DNA from: Phytopythium helicoides
Taxonomy: Eukaryota > Oomycota > Peronosporomycetes > Pythiales > Pythiaceae
NCBI GenBank assembly: GCA_024867545.1
Contig: JANFNE010000045.1
Coordinates: 124,001 to 188,000, forward strand
DNA: 64,000 nucleotides
Direction of reading: 5' to 3'
In this document: positions 1 to 9,665 of the stretch, in pieces
Numbering within the stretch: the stretch's first letter is position 1
How the letters are laid out: each line of letters opens with the position of its first letter
The notes under the pieces: generated by a model
Told to the model about the DNA's origin: nothing
Database searches by the model: none
What the model saw: the letters and a program-made list of their open reading frames with translations, nothing else
Program-made: the position numbers and the translations under genes

Positions 1-989
1 TTCATGCGCTCACGAGACAGCGCCTCGTGGCTGCAGGCAACCTCGACGCGGTACGTGATCGCTGTCCTCGCCGTCTTCTCGCACGTGTAGACGTCGAGCT
101 TGCTCGTCTCGACGGTTGCCGGCGGCGGGAACTGCTCCTTGACCGCTCGCCACACTAATTCATCGATCAGCTCGTGGTCGTCGACGTCAGCCCAGACGCT
201 GAGGTCACGTGTCCATTTGATGGGATACTGCGCGACTGCCCCTCCGCCCTCCTTGACGAACACGTGCGAGACGCTGTCCTGCGTCCAGAATGCCTTCTCG
301 CGCAGCTGGTAGCCCACGCTGTAGTACCCGAGCGCGTCGAGCGTGTCCACTGGGCAGTCGTGCGCGCTGGCCAGGATGAGGCCCGCTTCGGCTGCGCAGT
401 GCACGACCTGCCAGGTGTCTCCGAACGCGCGTGGGGCTCGCTGCTCGTCCATGGGCGTGCCTCCCTGGCCGCGACAGAGCGTGACCCACACCTGCCCGTC
501 CTGCGCGAGCACTCGCTGCGCGCTGGCGAAGAACTCGCGCAGCAGCTGCCGGTGGCGGCTGATTTTGTTCCTGCGGTTGCCGCCGGCCGCAAAGTGCGGG
601 AAGTTGAACACGATGCGGTCGAACGGCGCGGCCGGCAGCGCCTCGCAGCGCTCCAGCGCCGTGGCGTCCACGCCGTGCAGCACGCGGACGCCGCCCGCCG
701 CCAGCTCGCGCAGGATCTCGCCGCTGTTGGGGTACATGGCGGCCAGCTGCTCGGCGCCGTCGTAGCTCGAGGCCGTGACGTCCACCGCGCCGTCGGCCAC
801 CCGCGCCTCGTTGGCGCGCAGGAACGCGCGCGAGTACGAGAAGTTGCCGTCGCCCACGATGAGCACGCGCGCGCCCACGCGCAGCGGCCCGAGCGTCGAC
901 AGGTCGCCGAAGTGGCCGCTGCCTCCTGAGGCCATGGCGCTGGACGAGTGGAGCAGGCGGTTGAGGAGCTGGCGAGCCGCGAGGCGCAT
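1..989 (-). CDS. BMT5-like (DUF2431) methyltransferase fused to FDX-ACB domain, C-terminus cut by window edge
   Basis: An open frame runs from an ATG at 989 off the left edge (about 329 codons). The first ~18 residues (MRLAARQLLNRLLHSSSA) are Arg/Leu/Ser-rich and resemble a mitochondrial presequence; a second in-frame ATG lies at 935. The body starts with an SAM-binding-type glycine loop (VGDGNFSYS), followed by VTASSYD and FNFPHFAAGG, which is the pattern of the BMT5-like 25S rRNA uridine methyltransferase domain. The C-terminal part reads YPIKWTRDLSVWAD and later ITYRVEV, as in the ferredoxin-fold anticodon-binding domain of phenylalanyl-tRNA synthetases. This order matches animal FDXACB1. 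The substrate is unknown, and an RNA methyltransferase role is inferred from the family. Only the last few residues should be missing. The start choice (989 or 935) is open. Confidence 0.8.
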   Translation of the reverse strand, partial: MRLAARQLLNRLLHSSSAMASGGSGHFGDLSTLGPLRVGARVLIVGDGNFSYSRAFLRANEARVADGAVDVTASSYDGAEQLAAMYPNSGEILRELAAGGVRVLHGVDATALERCEALPAAPFDRIVFNFPHFAAGGNRRNKISRHRQLLREFFASAQRVLAQDGQVWVTLCRGQGGTPMDEQRAPRAFGDTWQVVHCAAEAGLILASAHDCPVDTLDALGYYSVGYQLREKAFWTQDSVSHVFVKEGGGAVAQYPIKWTRDLSVWADVDDHELIDELVWRAVKEQFPPPATVETSKLDVYTCEKTARTAITYRVEVACSHEALSRERM

Positions 990-1295
990 CAAGGCTGCGC
1001 TCCAGTCGCTGGAGGCGCTGACGCACTGGGGTTGTTAAGAACGTGAGGTTTGTAACGGCTCCTTCAAGGACACGCATGTGGACGCAGCGGCGTATGGCAA
1101 GCTCGTGAGTTGCAACATGGTGGATGGCAGGCGCCGTAGGCTGGACGCGAGTGGTAGGTGGCGATCTGCCACTGCCAGCTGCCGACCGGCATCACCCGCT
1201 AGCAGGAGAGAGGAGCGACCGCTTCGATCCGCTTCAAGCTGGCACGAGAGTCGCAAGGAGGCGATGACTCGATGTCCATGTGCATAGCCAACTAT
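990..1295. other. Intergenic region
   Basis: This holds the upstream region of the FDXACB1-like gene and the downstream region of the tail-anchored protein gene. No coding frame with recognisable features was seen. Confidence 0.6.
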
Positions 1296-1886
1296 CTATT
1301 CCGAGTTGCCGAGCTGCGACTCCCTTTGGAGCCACAGGAACGCGAGGAGCAGCGCAAGCAGCGCCGCGACCACCGGCGCCGCGCCTAGACCCGAGGTCGA
1401 CTCCGTTGTCACCTCCGCCACCTCGTCGCTGCTCGACTCGGTCTCGCTCGCCTTCGCCCTTGACTTCTTAACGGGCGACGTGGTTCTCTGCTCCTTCTCG
1501 CGCCGTTGCCGGCGCTGCACCACAGCAGAACGAGTGCGCATGAGTCACACGACCGCAACGCCCACCCACAGCCCGCACCGCCGCACCGTGAGCTCAATGT
1601 CGTCGATCTTGAGCATGAGCTGCCAGGGGACGGGGACGCCCTCACGCTGCAGCAGGCTCACGAGCGCCTCGCGGTGCGCCAGGAACTCCTCGTACTTGCC
1701 CACGACCTCCTCGCCGAACTCGTCGTCCTGCTTGGCGCGCGCGTGCGCCTCCTGCAGGTCGTCGTCCAGCTTGTACAGCTCCACGAGCATCTTGGTGATG
1801 GCGGGCGACCGGCTGCGCAGCGACTCGAGCCCCTCCGTCAGCAGCGACGGGTGCCGCGTCAGCGACTTGCGCCGCTCCTCGGCCAT
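1296..1886 (-). CDS. Small tail-anchored coiled-coil protein, unknown function (2 exons)
   Basis: Exons are complement(1296..1514) and complement(1587..1886). The 72-nt intron has a GTGCGG donor and a GTGCAG acceptor and joins in phase 0. The spliced product is 172 aa starting MAEERRKSLTR. Residues ~20-100 are highly charged and helical (KLDDDLQEAHARAKQDDEF), consistent with a coiled coil. Residues ~100-145 are basic and then Ser/Glu-rich. A single hydrophobic segment (APVVAALLALLLAFLWL) lies about 10 residues from the C-terminus, as in tail-anchored proteins of the ER or mitochondrial outer membrane. No family was recognised. Without splicing, the upstream exon would run into a stop shortly after the donor. 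Confidence 0.65.
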
Positions 1887-2306
1887 GCTGCGAGCTGTCG
1901 ATCCGAAAGTGTCGCTCGCGAAAAAGTGAAGGCGGACCTGGCGACTGGCCATTGGACGATTCTCGACTAAATATTCTGCGTGCGACACGCCAATTGGGCA
2001 TAAACACGAGTTCTCCAACCCACCATCATCAACGTCAACAAGGTCAAGATCGTCCGGCATACAACCCGCTCACCGAAGCAAACACGATCGATCATCCAAG
2101 CAAACCATGGTCAAGCCGATCAACACGATCGCGTCCAAGCAAAAAATGCATGTAGTCTTCTTAATTACACCCCCATGCAACGAGGTTTCTCTCGGCAGCG
2201 GCTACGATGTCCATGCCGCCGGCACACAAACGCGAAGCGGGAGGCGCCGACTTGAGTCTCCGACCGACCCGGAGCCTGTCGACTCCCGCGACGGGATCAA
2301 ATAAGC
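1887..2306. other. Intergenic region
   Basis: Upstream region of the tail-anchored protein gene and 3' region of the TRP-like gene. Less GC-rich than the flanking genes. No gene was recognised. Confidence 0.55.
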
Positions 2307-5108
2307 TTAGAGCTCCACAACATCGTTGCGGCGCTGGGCAGCCGACGCGCGGTCGTTCGCGTAGTAGTTGGTCGCCGTATTGCGGTTCACGTCGTAGACC
2401 TGGGTATGCTGCTGGTTGTAGCTGACCTCCTCAGCCTGCTCCTGCATGTGCGTGCCCGATCGCAGCCGGATCTCATCGCCGCCTTCGTAGTCGTAGTTCT
2501 GGTTGCCCTGCACGTACGGGTTCGTCGACTGCTGGGACTGCAAGTTCACCCCGGCCTGGTGGCTCGAGTTCGTGAGCTCGCGGTCCTTACGCTGCTGCGG
2601 CGTCTCGTCCTTGAAGTAGTCCTGGGCGGTCTGCTCCTCCTCATCGAACCGAGCCTCACGCTGCAGCTGGTACTTCTTCCAGAACATGTACAACGACCGG
2701 ATCATGAGCAGCACAAGCGCGAACATGTTGAGGCCAACGATGGCGAGCGAAATGCCGTTTTGCAGACTCGTCGGGAAACCGTCACTGGTCGCCGCGCTGA
2801 TTAGGAAGAACGTCAGCACGAGAACCGCGATCTTCATGATCGACACGAAGCTCGTGGCCGTCTGAACGAAGCGCGAGTGGTGCGGCGACTGGATCTCCAA
2901 GTAGAAGAAGAAGAACACGTTGATGGCGAGCACAATGCCGACTTGCATCGTCGATGAGATGCCCACGAAGCCCGTGACAACACCCGTCGCCAGAGCCACC
3001 ATCAACTTGATCGTGAAGAAAAAGCGGTTCTTGTACTTGTACTCCTCGTAGAACGGGCCGTATCGCATGTTGACAGTCTTCTTCAGATGCTGCACCGTGC
3101 CGACGTCGGCAATCTCCGCCTCGTGCTTCTTGACCACAATGTAGCCGTACAGAATGATACCGCAAGCAAGGAACAGAAGCGCGACGATGGCGAGAATGCA
3201 CTTAGGGTCCGTTGGTTCGTCGTTCGAGAACGAGTAGTAGATCTGGTACGTGCCCGTGACACCGAGAGTGTACTGCGACAGAATCGCGACCAGAATTTCC
3301 AGACCGATCATCTTGTCAAAGAATTTGGTCAGGAACTCCTCGCGAGGCATGAAGAGACCCGCAACAAGGTAGCCAAGACCGAAAAGCGCGACGACACCAG
3401 CCATGACGCAAATCACACCCGCAAGCGTCACAATGAAGAGCATGTCCTCCTTGATGCCAATCATGCGGGCGTACTTGGCCATACCAGACAGACCCGACGA
3501 GGTACCCGAACTGCCAGAGCTTCCAGAATCGCTCGACAGACGACGACGCGTGCCCGAGCCCGAAGTGCTGTCGCTCCCGCTCGACGATCCATCGCTGTCG
3601 TCATCGTCGTCAAGTTTGCCGAAAGGCAGGAACATGAAGTTTGCAGGAGCCATCTGCTTGCCGAAGAGCGACAGCGCCGATGACTTGCCGTCGAGGTCCA
3701 GCATGTTCACAAACACTGCGAACTGGCACAACTCGACGGTCGTTACAGCAGTGGAGCCCGCCATGGTTAACGAGGCGGTCGCCGTACTGGTTGAACCGGC
3801 AATGGTACTGGCAACTGCAGCAATGCCACTCACCACGACGGTGACACCAGCGACACTCTTGGACGTGGAGGCAACAATGGTTCCGGTGTTTGTCGTAGAA
3901 TCTTCAGTAATCACACCGTCCGCCTCGTCATTCTCACGCTCCTGCTTCTTTGCCGAGTCGTATGAGCTGCTGCTGACAATAGTGGCCGAGCACGTGCACG
4001 ACGAGAAAGAGTCCTCTGACGAGTACGAGCACTGCTCGTCACTAGTCATGGTCGAGTTCGACAGGAACGTACTGACCGCGCTGGAGCGCTCCTCAAGTGC
4101 CGTGATGATGGTTGTGTTCATGAACGAGTCGAGCTCCAGCCCAGAGTACACCGAAGATGACAGACCGTTGCTGGCAGTGTAGTCCCATGCACCGTTTGTG
4201 CAAGCCGGGAAGGAACAGATGGAGACGCACGTCGAGCCCGAAATCGAGCCGACTGTGCCGCTGTAAATGACGCAGCTACTAGCCGAAACAGCCGAGTCGA
4301 CGTCAAGGCTAGAACCGCCACATTTGAGGCCGAGCGTGTCCCACTGCGAGTAGAAAGTCGAGTCGCACGACATGACGTCCGAGGTCGAAGAGCCCGAGCC
4401 CGAGGCCGAGCCCGTATTGTCACCAACCGAAGCCGAGCCTGACGACGATGACGTCCCGCTGGTTGATGGCGTAGGAGTAGAAGTCGACGTGGGGGTTGCC
4501 GTCGTAGAAGTGGGGGCGGTGGTCGTCGACGTCGGCGCCGTGGTGGCCGTGCCAACGTTCACGTTGGCCGTAACCGTGGTCTGGAGCCGACGGCTGTTCC
4601 CGGCCGTGTCGGAGCCCCCCGACGAGGACGAGCCCGATGAGGTCGTCGGCGCGGCGGTTGTGGACGACGGCGTCTTGGTCGTCGAGGTGGGCGTGGCCGT
4701 GGTTGAGGACGGCGTCTTGGTCGTCGAGGTGGGCGTCTTGGTCGTAGACGTTGGCGTGGCGGTTGTGGACGTGGGCGAGTTGGTGACGCCCGCGCTGCCC
4801 GAGCCGCCGACGCTGCCGGTGGTTCCGTCTGTGGAGCCGCCGGTGTTGGAGCCGTCGCTGCCGACGTCAGCGCCGCTGGCACCGGCGCTGCCCGAATCCG
4901 AAGACGACCCGGTCGAGTTGTTGTTCTTCTTTCCGGAGCTGCTGCCGCTGGCGCTGCTGGAGCTGCCGGCAGCCGAGGAGACCACAATCGGGTCCGTGAG
5001 CGTGGACAGCGCCTGCGATTGGATCTGCACGGGGCACGTGGTGGCCGCGGCCGCGCGCTCGGCGGTGAGCGCGGCGGCGAGCAGCGCCACGAGCGCCGCG
5101 ACGCGCAT
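2307..5108 (-). CDS. TRP-like / flavin-carrier-type polytopic membrane protein with mucin-like ectodomain
   Basis: Intronless, 933 aa from ATG 5108. An upstream extension to 5303 is open but precedes a good signal peptide (MRVAALVALLAAALTAERAAA), so the inner ATG is chosen. Residues ~30-240 are extremely Ser/Thr/Gly-rich, including a TSTT-K/A-TP repeat, and look like an O-glycosylated stalk. A Cys-containing domain follows (~245-420). A stretch ending in VELCQFAVFVNMLDLDG precedes MAPANFMFLPFG. Several transmembrane helices then surround the loop MRYGPFYEEYKYKNRFFF. That arrangement resembles the fungal TRP/FLC family (ML-like ectodomain plus TRP channel-like membrane domain), which act in ion or FAD transport and wall integrity. 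The C-terminal ~110 residues are cytosolic and Gln/Asn-rich. Membership is by motif impression, so the transport substrate is unknown. Confidence 0.7.
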   Translation of the reverse strand: MRVAALVALLAAALTAERAAAATTCPVQIQSQALSTLTDPIVVSSAAGSSSSASGSSSGKKNNNSTGSSSDSGSAGASGADVGSDGSNTGGSTDGTTGSVGGSGSAGVTNSPTSTTATPTSTTKTPTSTTKTPSSTTATPTSTTKTPSSTTAAPTTSSGSSSSGGSDTAGNSRRLQTTVTANVNVGTATTAPTSTTTAPTSTTATPTSTSTPTPSTSGTSSSSGSASVGDNTGSASGSGSSTSDVMSCDSTFYSQWDTLGLKCGGSSLDVDSAVSASSCVIYSGTVGSISGSTCVSICSFPACTNGAWDYTASNGLSSSVYSGLELDSFMNTTIITALEERSSAVSTFLSNSTMTSDEQCSYSSEDSFSSCTCSATIVSSSSYDSAKKQERENDEADGVITEDSTTNTGTIVASTSKSVAGVTVVVSGIAAVASTIAGSTSTATASLTMAGSTAVTTVELCQFAVFVNMLDLDGKSSALSLFGKQMAPANFMFLPFGKLDDDDDSDGSSSGSDSTSGSGTRRRLSSDSGSSGSSGTSSGLSGMAKYARMIGIKEDMLFIVTLAGVICVMAGVVALFGLGYLVAGLFMPREEFLTKFFDKMIGLEILVAILSQYTLGVTGTYQIYYSFSNDEPTDPKCILAIVALLFLACGIILYGYIVVKKHEAEIADVGTVQHLKKTVNMRYGPFYEEYKYKNRFFFTIKLMVALATGVVTGFVGISSTMQVGIVLAINVFFFFYLEIQSPHHSRFVQTATSFVSIMKIAVLVLTFFLISAATSDGFPTSLQNGISLAIVGLNMFALVLLMIRSLYMFWKKYQLQREARFDEEEQTAQDYFKDETPQQRKDRELTNSSHQAGVNLQSQQSTNPYVQGNQNYDYEGGDEIRLRSGTHMQEQAEEVSYNQQHTQVYDVNRNTATNYYANDRASAAQRRNDVVEL

Positions 5109-5983
5109 GCTGCTGGCGGGGGAGCGGGAGGAGGGGCGGGAGGAGGCGCGCGGGGCCGCGCAGGGAGCAGTCGGGGAGTACGGAGGCAGCGCGAGCCGAG
5201 CGACGAGCGAGCGCCGGTCCCTTCTCGTCCTGCCGCGCGTGGCGATTGTTGGCGATTGAGCGCTTCGCAGGGAGGACGAAGCGAGAAAGGCCAGTTCCTC
5301 CACGAGGCGATGAATGGGCGCGCGCGATTGGCTGAAATGGAGGAGGGAAAACCTCTATGAACGCATATCTCGAACCCCAATAGAAGTAGGTGACGGCGCG
5401 GTTGTAGGAAATGCACCTCTGAGACTACATGTATCGAGCGAACGATGCCAGAAAAACGTCCCGCAGATTTTTTGGCCGGAACGGTATTGTCCAATGGCCG
5501 ACGACCTTGCAGTTCGATGAGGTGACTCCACCACATAGTTTGTCCAAGTGCTCGGAACTGGAAAGTCGAGACCACGACGATGGCTCAACCAAATCACTTC
5601 GCACACAGTACCGGACCCGGCACAGACGACTACCGGTACTACTGTGTCACTCACTCAGCGGCGCTTGGCGACCGCCCAAGCGCTTCGGCCATCCGTCCAT
5701 GGACGACCAGCCCGCTGTCGCACTCGCTGGAAAGCTCATGTCACCGCTCGCGCCGAGCCATCCGGTCAAGCTTGGGTCAAGCGACCGTGCGTCGGCATAC
5801 TAAACGCAAGTGAAACGGCGCCGCACGCACGCTCCAGCTGGGATCCTGCTGCATCTGGGTGTCCGTTTTGAACGGCGCGTATGCGTTTGTAAAGGTCTAT
5901 GGCGCTCTTTCGCATCACTGACAGCTAGCGCATCGGATTGCAGAGGTCGTCAGAGCACACCTTCGCCGCGAGATCAAGCGAGC
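5109..5983. other. Intergenic region between divergent genes
   Basis: Divergent promoter space for the TRP-like gene (minus) and the Spg1-like GTPase (plus). Several short frames are open on both strands, but none shows a recognisable domain, signal peptide or splice support. Confidence 0.55.
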
Positions 5984-6816
5984 ATGGAGGCGGCGGACGG
6001 GAGCGCGGCGGGGGCCGCGGGGCGCAACAACGTGGTGGTCAAGGTGGGCATGGTGGGCGACGCGCAGGTGGGCAAGACCAGCCTCATGGTCAAGTACGTG
6101 GAGGGAAAGTTCGACGAGGACTACATCCACACGCTGGGCGTCAACTTCATGGAGAAGACCATCGCGCTGCGCAACACGGAGATCACCTTCAGCATCTGGG
6201 ACCTGGGCGGTGCGGGGCTCTGGCCGAGTGTAGCGAGTGGGCCTGTGGTTGATCGCTGACCGCTCTTCTGCCGCACCGCAGGCCACAGGGAGTTCATCAG
6301 CATGCTGCCGCTCGTGTGCAACGACGCCGTCGCCATCCTCTTCATGTTCGACCTCTCGCGCAAGGCCACGCTCACGAGCATCAAGGAGTGGTACCGCCAA
6401 GTGCGCTCCATCAACAAGGTAGCGCTACGCTCGCTCGTGGGGATCCGGGTGCACTCGTCGCGGACACTAACGCGAGATGTTGCTCGCTTGGTCAGAATGC
6501 GTTCCCGTTCCTGATCGGCATGAAGTACGACCATTTTGCCAACTACTCGGTTGAGGAGCAAGAAGACATCACCAAGCAGGTTGGCTAGCCCGATTCCACT
6601 GGACCCACTGCTAGTGAGCGCTCGCACTGATTCTGATTTTGCTCTATTCAGGCCCGCAAGTTCGCCAAGGCTATGAAAGCGCCGCTGATATTCACGTCGG
6701 CCTCCCACTCGATCAACGTGCAGAAAGTGTTCAAGGTGGTGCTGAGTAAGGTGTTTGACCTCAAGTGCACGGTGCCCATGATCGAGCGCATCGGCGATCC
6801 CATCCTCCAGTATTAG
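5984..6816 (+). CDS. Spg1/Tem1-family small GTPase (septum-promoting GTPase), 4 exons
   Basis: Exons are 5984..6209, 6282..6418, 6496..6579 and 6652..6816; the three GT-AG introns of 72-77 nt all keep frame. The product is 203 aa. The P-loop is [10 protein letters not shown]. The switch II motif is WDLGG rather than the WDTAG of Rabs, which together with [24 protein letters not shown] and SIKEWYRQ is diagnostic of Spg1/Tem1. The base-specificity motif is GMKYD (usually GTKYD) and the G5 motif is TSASHS. There is no C-terminal prenylation Cys, as expected for this family. Spg1/Tem1 sits at the top of the septation-initiation/mitotic-exit network in fungi; in oomycetes its role is inferred. It borders the left arm of the large inverted duplication. 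Confidence 0.93.
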
Positions 6817-7003
6817 TGCTGCCATCAATACGAGCACATGGCGCGCCACGCGCAGAGATTTTAATATTGGTAAGCGTTGGCTATGAGCAGCATGCGTGAA
6901 GCTTCGAGTTGAGTTTCAAACAGTTCGTACCCCTAAGAAGAAAGTGAATGCTCAGGGCTCGTGTCGCTGAGCTCATTTTCTAGGGACAAAGGCTGTGTCG
7001 CTG

Positions 7004-7318
7004 AACATCCACTTGACGGTCTTAGCGCAGTTGACGGACTCTAGCTTGACGGCTGCTCAAGTGCAGGAGCTGTACGAGGCGTACTATGCTGGAGAGCGCC
7101 TTGTCAAGGTTTCGAGTGGCATTCTGTTCGTGAAGGACAATGCCTTCCACCCGCACGTGGCGGTCGGCGGTTTCCAGATCGACCCGGACACAGGCCGACT
7201 GGTGGTTATCGCCACGATCGACAACCTGCTCAAGGGTGCGGCCACGCAGGCGGTGCAGAACATCAACCTGGCGCTCGGACTCGAGGAATACGCGGGCATT
7301 CTGGCTGCCGACAAGTAA
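7004..7318 (+). pseudogene. 3' fragment of ARG5,6 (acetylglutamyl-phosphate reductase C-terminus)
   Basis: The frame encodes about 104 residues matching the last part of the intact ARG5,6 at 11744..13864, down to the same AADK stop. It lacks the kinase domain, the NAD(P)-binding part and the catalytic Cys, so it cannot work alone. Substitutions against the parent include Ser-to-Leu in the HLTVSAQL segment and Gly-to-Ser plus Pro-to-Leu in the SGGIPFVKD segment. It marks the breakpoint of the inverted duplication. Confidence 0.9.
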
Positions 7319-7678
7319 GAGGCCGTGCATACAGTACACGAACGTAGATCTCAACGACGCCTAGAAGAAACGAAAGAGGCGGGTGCGCGAGCGGACATGG
7401 AGCCGCCGCGAATGCAACTTGATCGTTGTTGTCGCTGACAATGTACCGATTTTTGGATATCAATCGTGTTCATGCCAAGTAATCGATGATTCCAGCTACA
7501 GAACAGAATCTGTCTGCGCAACAAACGACAAAAGGGAAGGGAGGAAGCGTGTCAATGTCAACGTACTTTGTTGCTACCAAACTTGATGTGACTTTCTGCA
7601 TGCATTCTTACATGGCATGCTGCTTGACATGCAAGGAAGTACACAATGATTCCTACTTTGTAAATACTGCTAGCTAGC

Positions 7679-8899
7679 TCAGCGCCAGCGAGGACGGACA
7701 GTAGTGACAGCAGTACTGGGTTTGGTCGTGCGCGTGCTGTTGGCACTGCTGTGGGAGCTGGCACTGGTCTTGGAGAGCTTCGCGCTCGTTTCCGGCTTCT
7801 GACTGACAATCGGCGACCGTGTCATCGCCGTGGAGGTCGCATTGTAGGACTGCTCTTCGCGACGCCGGCCCAGAGACACGAAGTGGTTGAGCTGGAACTC
7901 GCGCTCCTCTCGCTGGCGCCGGAGCTCGAGGAGGCAAGCGAGGAGCGCTCCACCCGTCTGGGAGGTTGGTTGGTCGGCCTTGTTACGAGCGAGAAAGCGT
8001 GCATAGCGTGGCACGGTGGAGTCTTCGGCAGACTTGAGCTCAGCTGTTGCCATGGCTGTGGGCGTTGCTGTGATCGGGGCCGCATTCAGCTCGGACTCGG
8101 ACTCGGATTCGAAGTCGGACTCGGACTCGGAGTTGATGTTGTACTCGTCCTCAACTTCAGCCTCGGCAGGCACGCCGGCGTCTTCTTCGCACTCGCAGTC
8201 GTCCGAGTATTCCGAGAAGTCATCCTCGTCGTCATCGAGGTCGATGTCGTCGAAGTTGAGCTTGCGCTGGACCGGCAGGTACTCGCCATCCTCCGACTCG
8301 GCGTATTCTTCGCTCTCGTAGGAGCCGCATTCGAGGTCGCTGTACTCGAGGCCGTCGATTTCGGCGAGTTCCGAGGAGGTGTAGGCGTCGCTGCTGTAGT
8401 CGCTGGCGTGGTCGCTACAGGCTTCGTAGTTGTTAGCGCCGTCGTAGTAGTACTTGTTGGTGGTGGTGGCGCAGCTGCTGCTGTCGGCGTCGCGCATGAA
8501 TGGCACGTCGCCCGGGTTGTAGCAGTAGACGCGCTCAAACGCGAGGCGCTCCGAGTCGCTGTAGTAGTCGTCGTCGGTCGTATCCTCATCGGCAGTCGAG
8601 TCGACTTGCTCGAGTTCGCCTTGAGCTTCGGCTTGAGTTGGGACGGTGGCTGGCGCAGTGGTTGTCGCCACCAGGTCCTTCGAGAGGTCGTTGGCGAGGC
8701 TCTCGAGCGTGTTTGCGTCGCTCGAGGTCGCTCGAGAGGCCGAAACGGAGGCTGGGGCCGTGGAGCGCGCGCGGACGGCGACGGGCGAGCGCAGCAGCAG
8801 GGCCGCGTAGCAGGCGACAGCGAAGGTGAGCAGCGCCAAACAGGCGACGAGGAGGAGCAGCACGAGCAGCGCGAGGGCGGCGGCGAGTGTGGCGCTCAT
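7679..8899 (-). CDS. Acidic Ser-rich membrane-anchored/secreted protein, unknown family (inverted-repeat copy A)
   Basis: Intronless, 406 aa from ATG 8899 (MSATLAAALALL). Residues ~5-40 form one long hydrophobic stretch, a signal anchor or uncleaved signal peptide. Residues ~60-110 are Ala/Thr/Ser-rich. Residues ~110-290 are strongly acidic and Tyr/Ser-rich (DDDYYSDSE, DDIDLDDDEDDFSEYSDD, then SESESD runs). Near residue 340 comes LLELRRQREEREFQLNHFVSLGRRREEQ, written here in overlapping parts: LELRRQREEREFQ and HFVSLGRRREEQ. The protein ends VRPRWR. These last two elements and the MSA start recur in all intact array copies at 22.6-36 kb, so it is the same family. No known domain was recognised. 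It differs from copy B by a few residues, for example Tyr for Asp in the EEYAESED segment. Confidence 0.75.
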   Translation of the reverse strand: MSATLAAALALLVLLLLVACLALLTFAVACYAALLLRSPVAVRARSTAPASVSASRATSSDANTLESLANDLSKDLVATTTAPATVPTQAEAQGELEQVDSTADEDTTDDDYYSDSERLAFERVYCYNPGDVPFMRDADSSSCATTTNKYYYDGANNYEACSDHASDYSSDAYTSSELAEIDGLEYSDLECGSYESEEYAESEDGEYLPVQRKLNFDDIDLDDDEDDFSEYSDDCECEEDAGVPAEAEVEDEYNINSESESDFESESESELNAAPITATPTAMATAELKSAEDSTVPRYARFLARNKADQPTSQTGGALLACLLELRRQREEREFQLNHFVSLGRRREEQSYNATSTAMTRSPIVSQKPETSAKLSKTSASSHSSANSTRTTKPSTAVTTVRPRWR

Positions 8900-8950
8900 G
8901 GTGGCGGTCGAGAGAGGCGAGGTGGTGGCTTGTCTGGGAGCCGGGAAAAC

Positions 8951-8961
8951 GGAAAGTGGCG
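8951..8961 (-). promoter_or_regulatory. Shared promoter/initiator-like element CGCCACTTTCC
   Basis: The element lies 52 nt upstream of the ATG. The same 11 bases sit at the same distance in copy B (10101..10111), and the array genes have CGCCACTTTCC about 56 nt upstream (for example 26106..26116). Its form (YCAYTTYY) resembles an oomycete initiator, so it may mark the transcription start. Confidence 0.5.
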
Positions 8962-9210
8962 CCAAGGCTGGAGAAAAAGGCAACTTGGATCGACTTGGAT
9001 TCAGTATGAATCGATTCGAAAGGCGGCACTAAAAAACCTTGGAGAAAGGGCCAGGAAATCTCGATCTCGCGAGTCAAAGTAGCGATTTGGCACCACCCAC
9101 GTGCGTTCTTGGTCGGCTCATGGACACTGCAGCCGATCAATCGATCCGCGCGTTGTTGAGACCAGCTGGTCGTCAAGATACGGACGGTCGGTGCAGGTCT
9201 GGTTGAAGAG

Positions 9211-9257
9211 GCATGTAGCCATGATCACGAATCGTACCTAGTCGGATGTAACGTCGA
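9211..9257. repeat. 47-bp repeat present three times around the inverted-repeat centre
   Basis: The segment beginning gcatgtagccatgatcacg recurs directly at 9396..9442, exactly where the left arm ends, and inverted at 9805..9851 in the right arm. The 9396 copy lies at the arm/spacer junction. Confidence 0.85.
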
Positions 9258-9396
9258 AGCAGATGGACGTGCCTCTCACATTCACCACCACCACTGACAC
9301 CGCTCCATAACCAAAGTTTGATGGCTATGATATGCTTTGAGCTCTATTTGAATCGAAGAACGGAAAGAGGCGACTGCGTGAGCGGATATAGAGACG

Positions 9397-9665
9397 CATG
9401 TAGCCATGATCACGAATCGTACCTAGTCGGATGTAACGTCGATGCGAGGGACGACTACCAATGGAGCTCGTGTCCTCTCCGTTCATCACATAGGAGCACC
9501 CTGCTTTCGTTTTACTATAGTAGTGCCTTGGTTGATGCCTAAATCAAAGCTCCTGGCAACCCAAGTGCCCGATCCTTGTTCATGGACGCACACAGTTGGC
9601 GCAACTGTAGCGCAAAACAGTCTTTCATGTGCATGTCAAGATATGGTCCGAGCTGTTGACTTTGG
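9397..9665. other. Spacer of the large inverted duplication
   Basis: The only part of 7.0-12.05 kb without an inverted partner, apart from the 47-bp repeat at its left edge. No gene was recognised. Confidence 0.7.

Larger units (their letters stand above)
7004..9396. repeat. Left arm of ~2.39-kb inverted duplication
   Basis: The sequence is the reverse complement of 9666..12053 with only scattered substitutions. It covers, from outside in, the 3' end of ARG5,6, its downstream region, a complete acidic-protein gene and that gene's promoter. The outer edge lies inside ARG5,6 coding sequence (at the Ile-His-Leu-Thr codons). The inner edge is at gcggatatagagacgc. The two arms and 269-bp spacer could form a very large hairpin. 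Confidence 0.92.

Noticed and set aside
205..1077. 290-codon minus-strand frame over the FDXACB1-like gene
   Set aside because: Arg/Ala-rich shadow frame; the overlapping frame from 989 contains the recognisable domains.
5109..5303. 65-residue N-terminal extension of the TRP-like protein
   Set aside because: Compositionally unlike a protein and would bury a clear signal peptide that begins at 5108.
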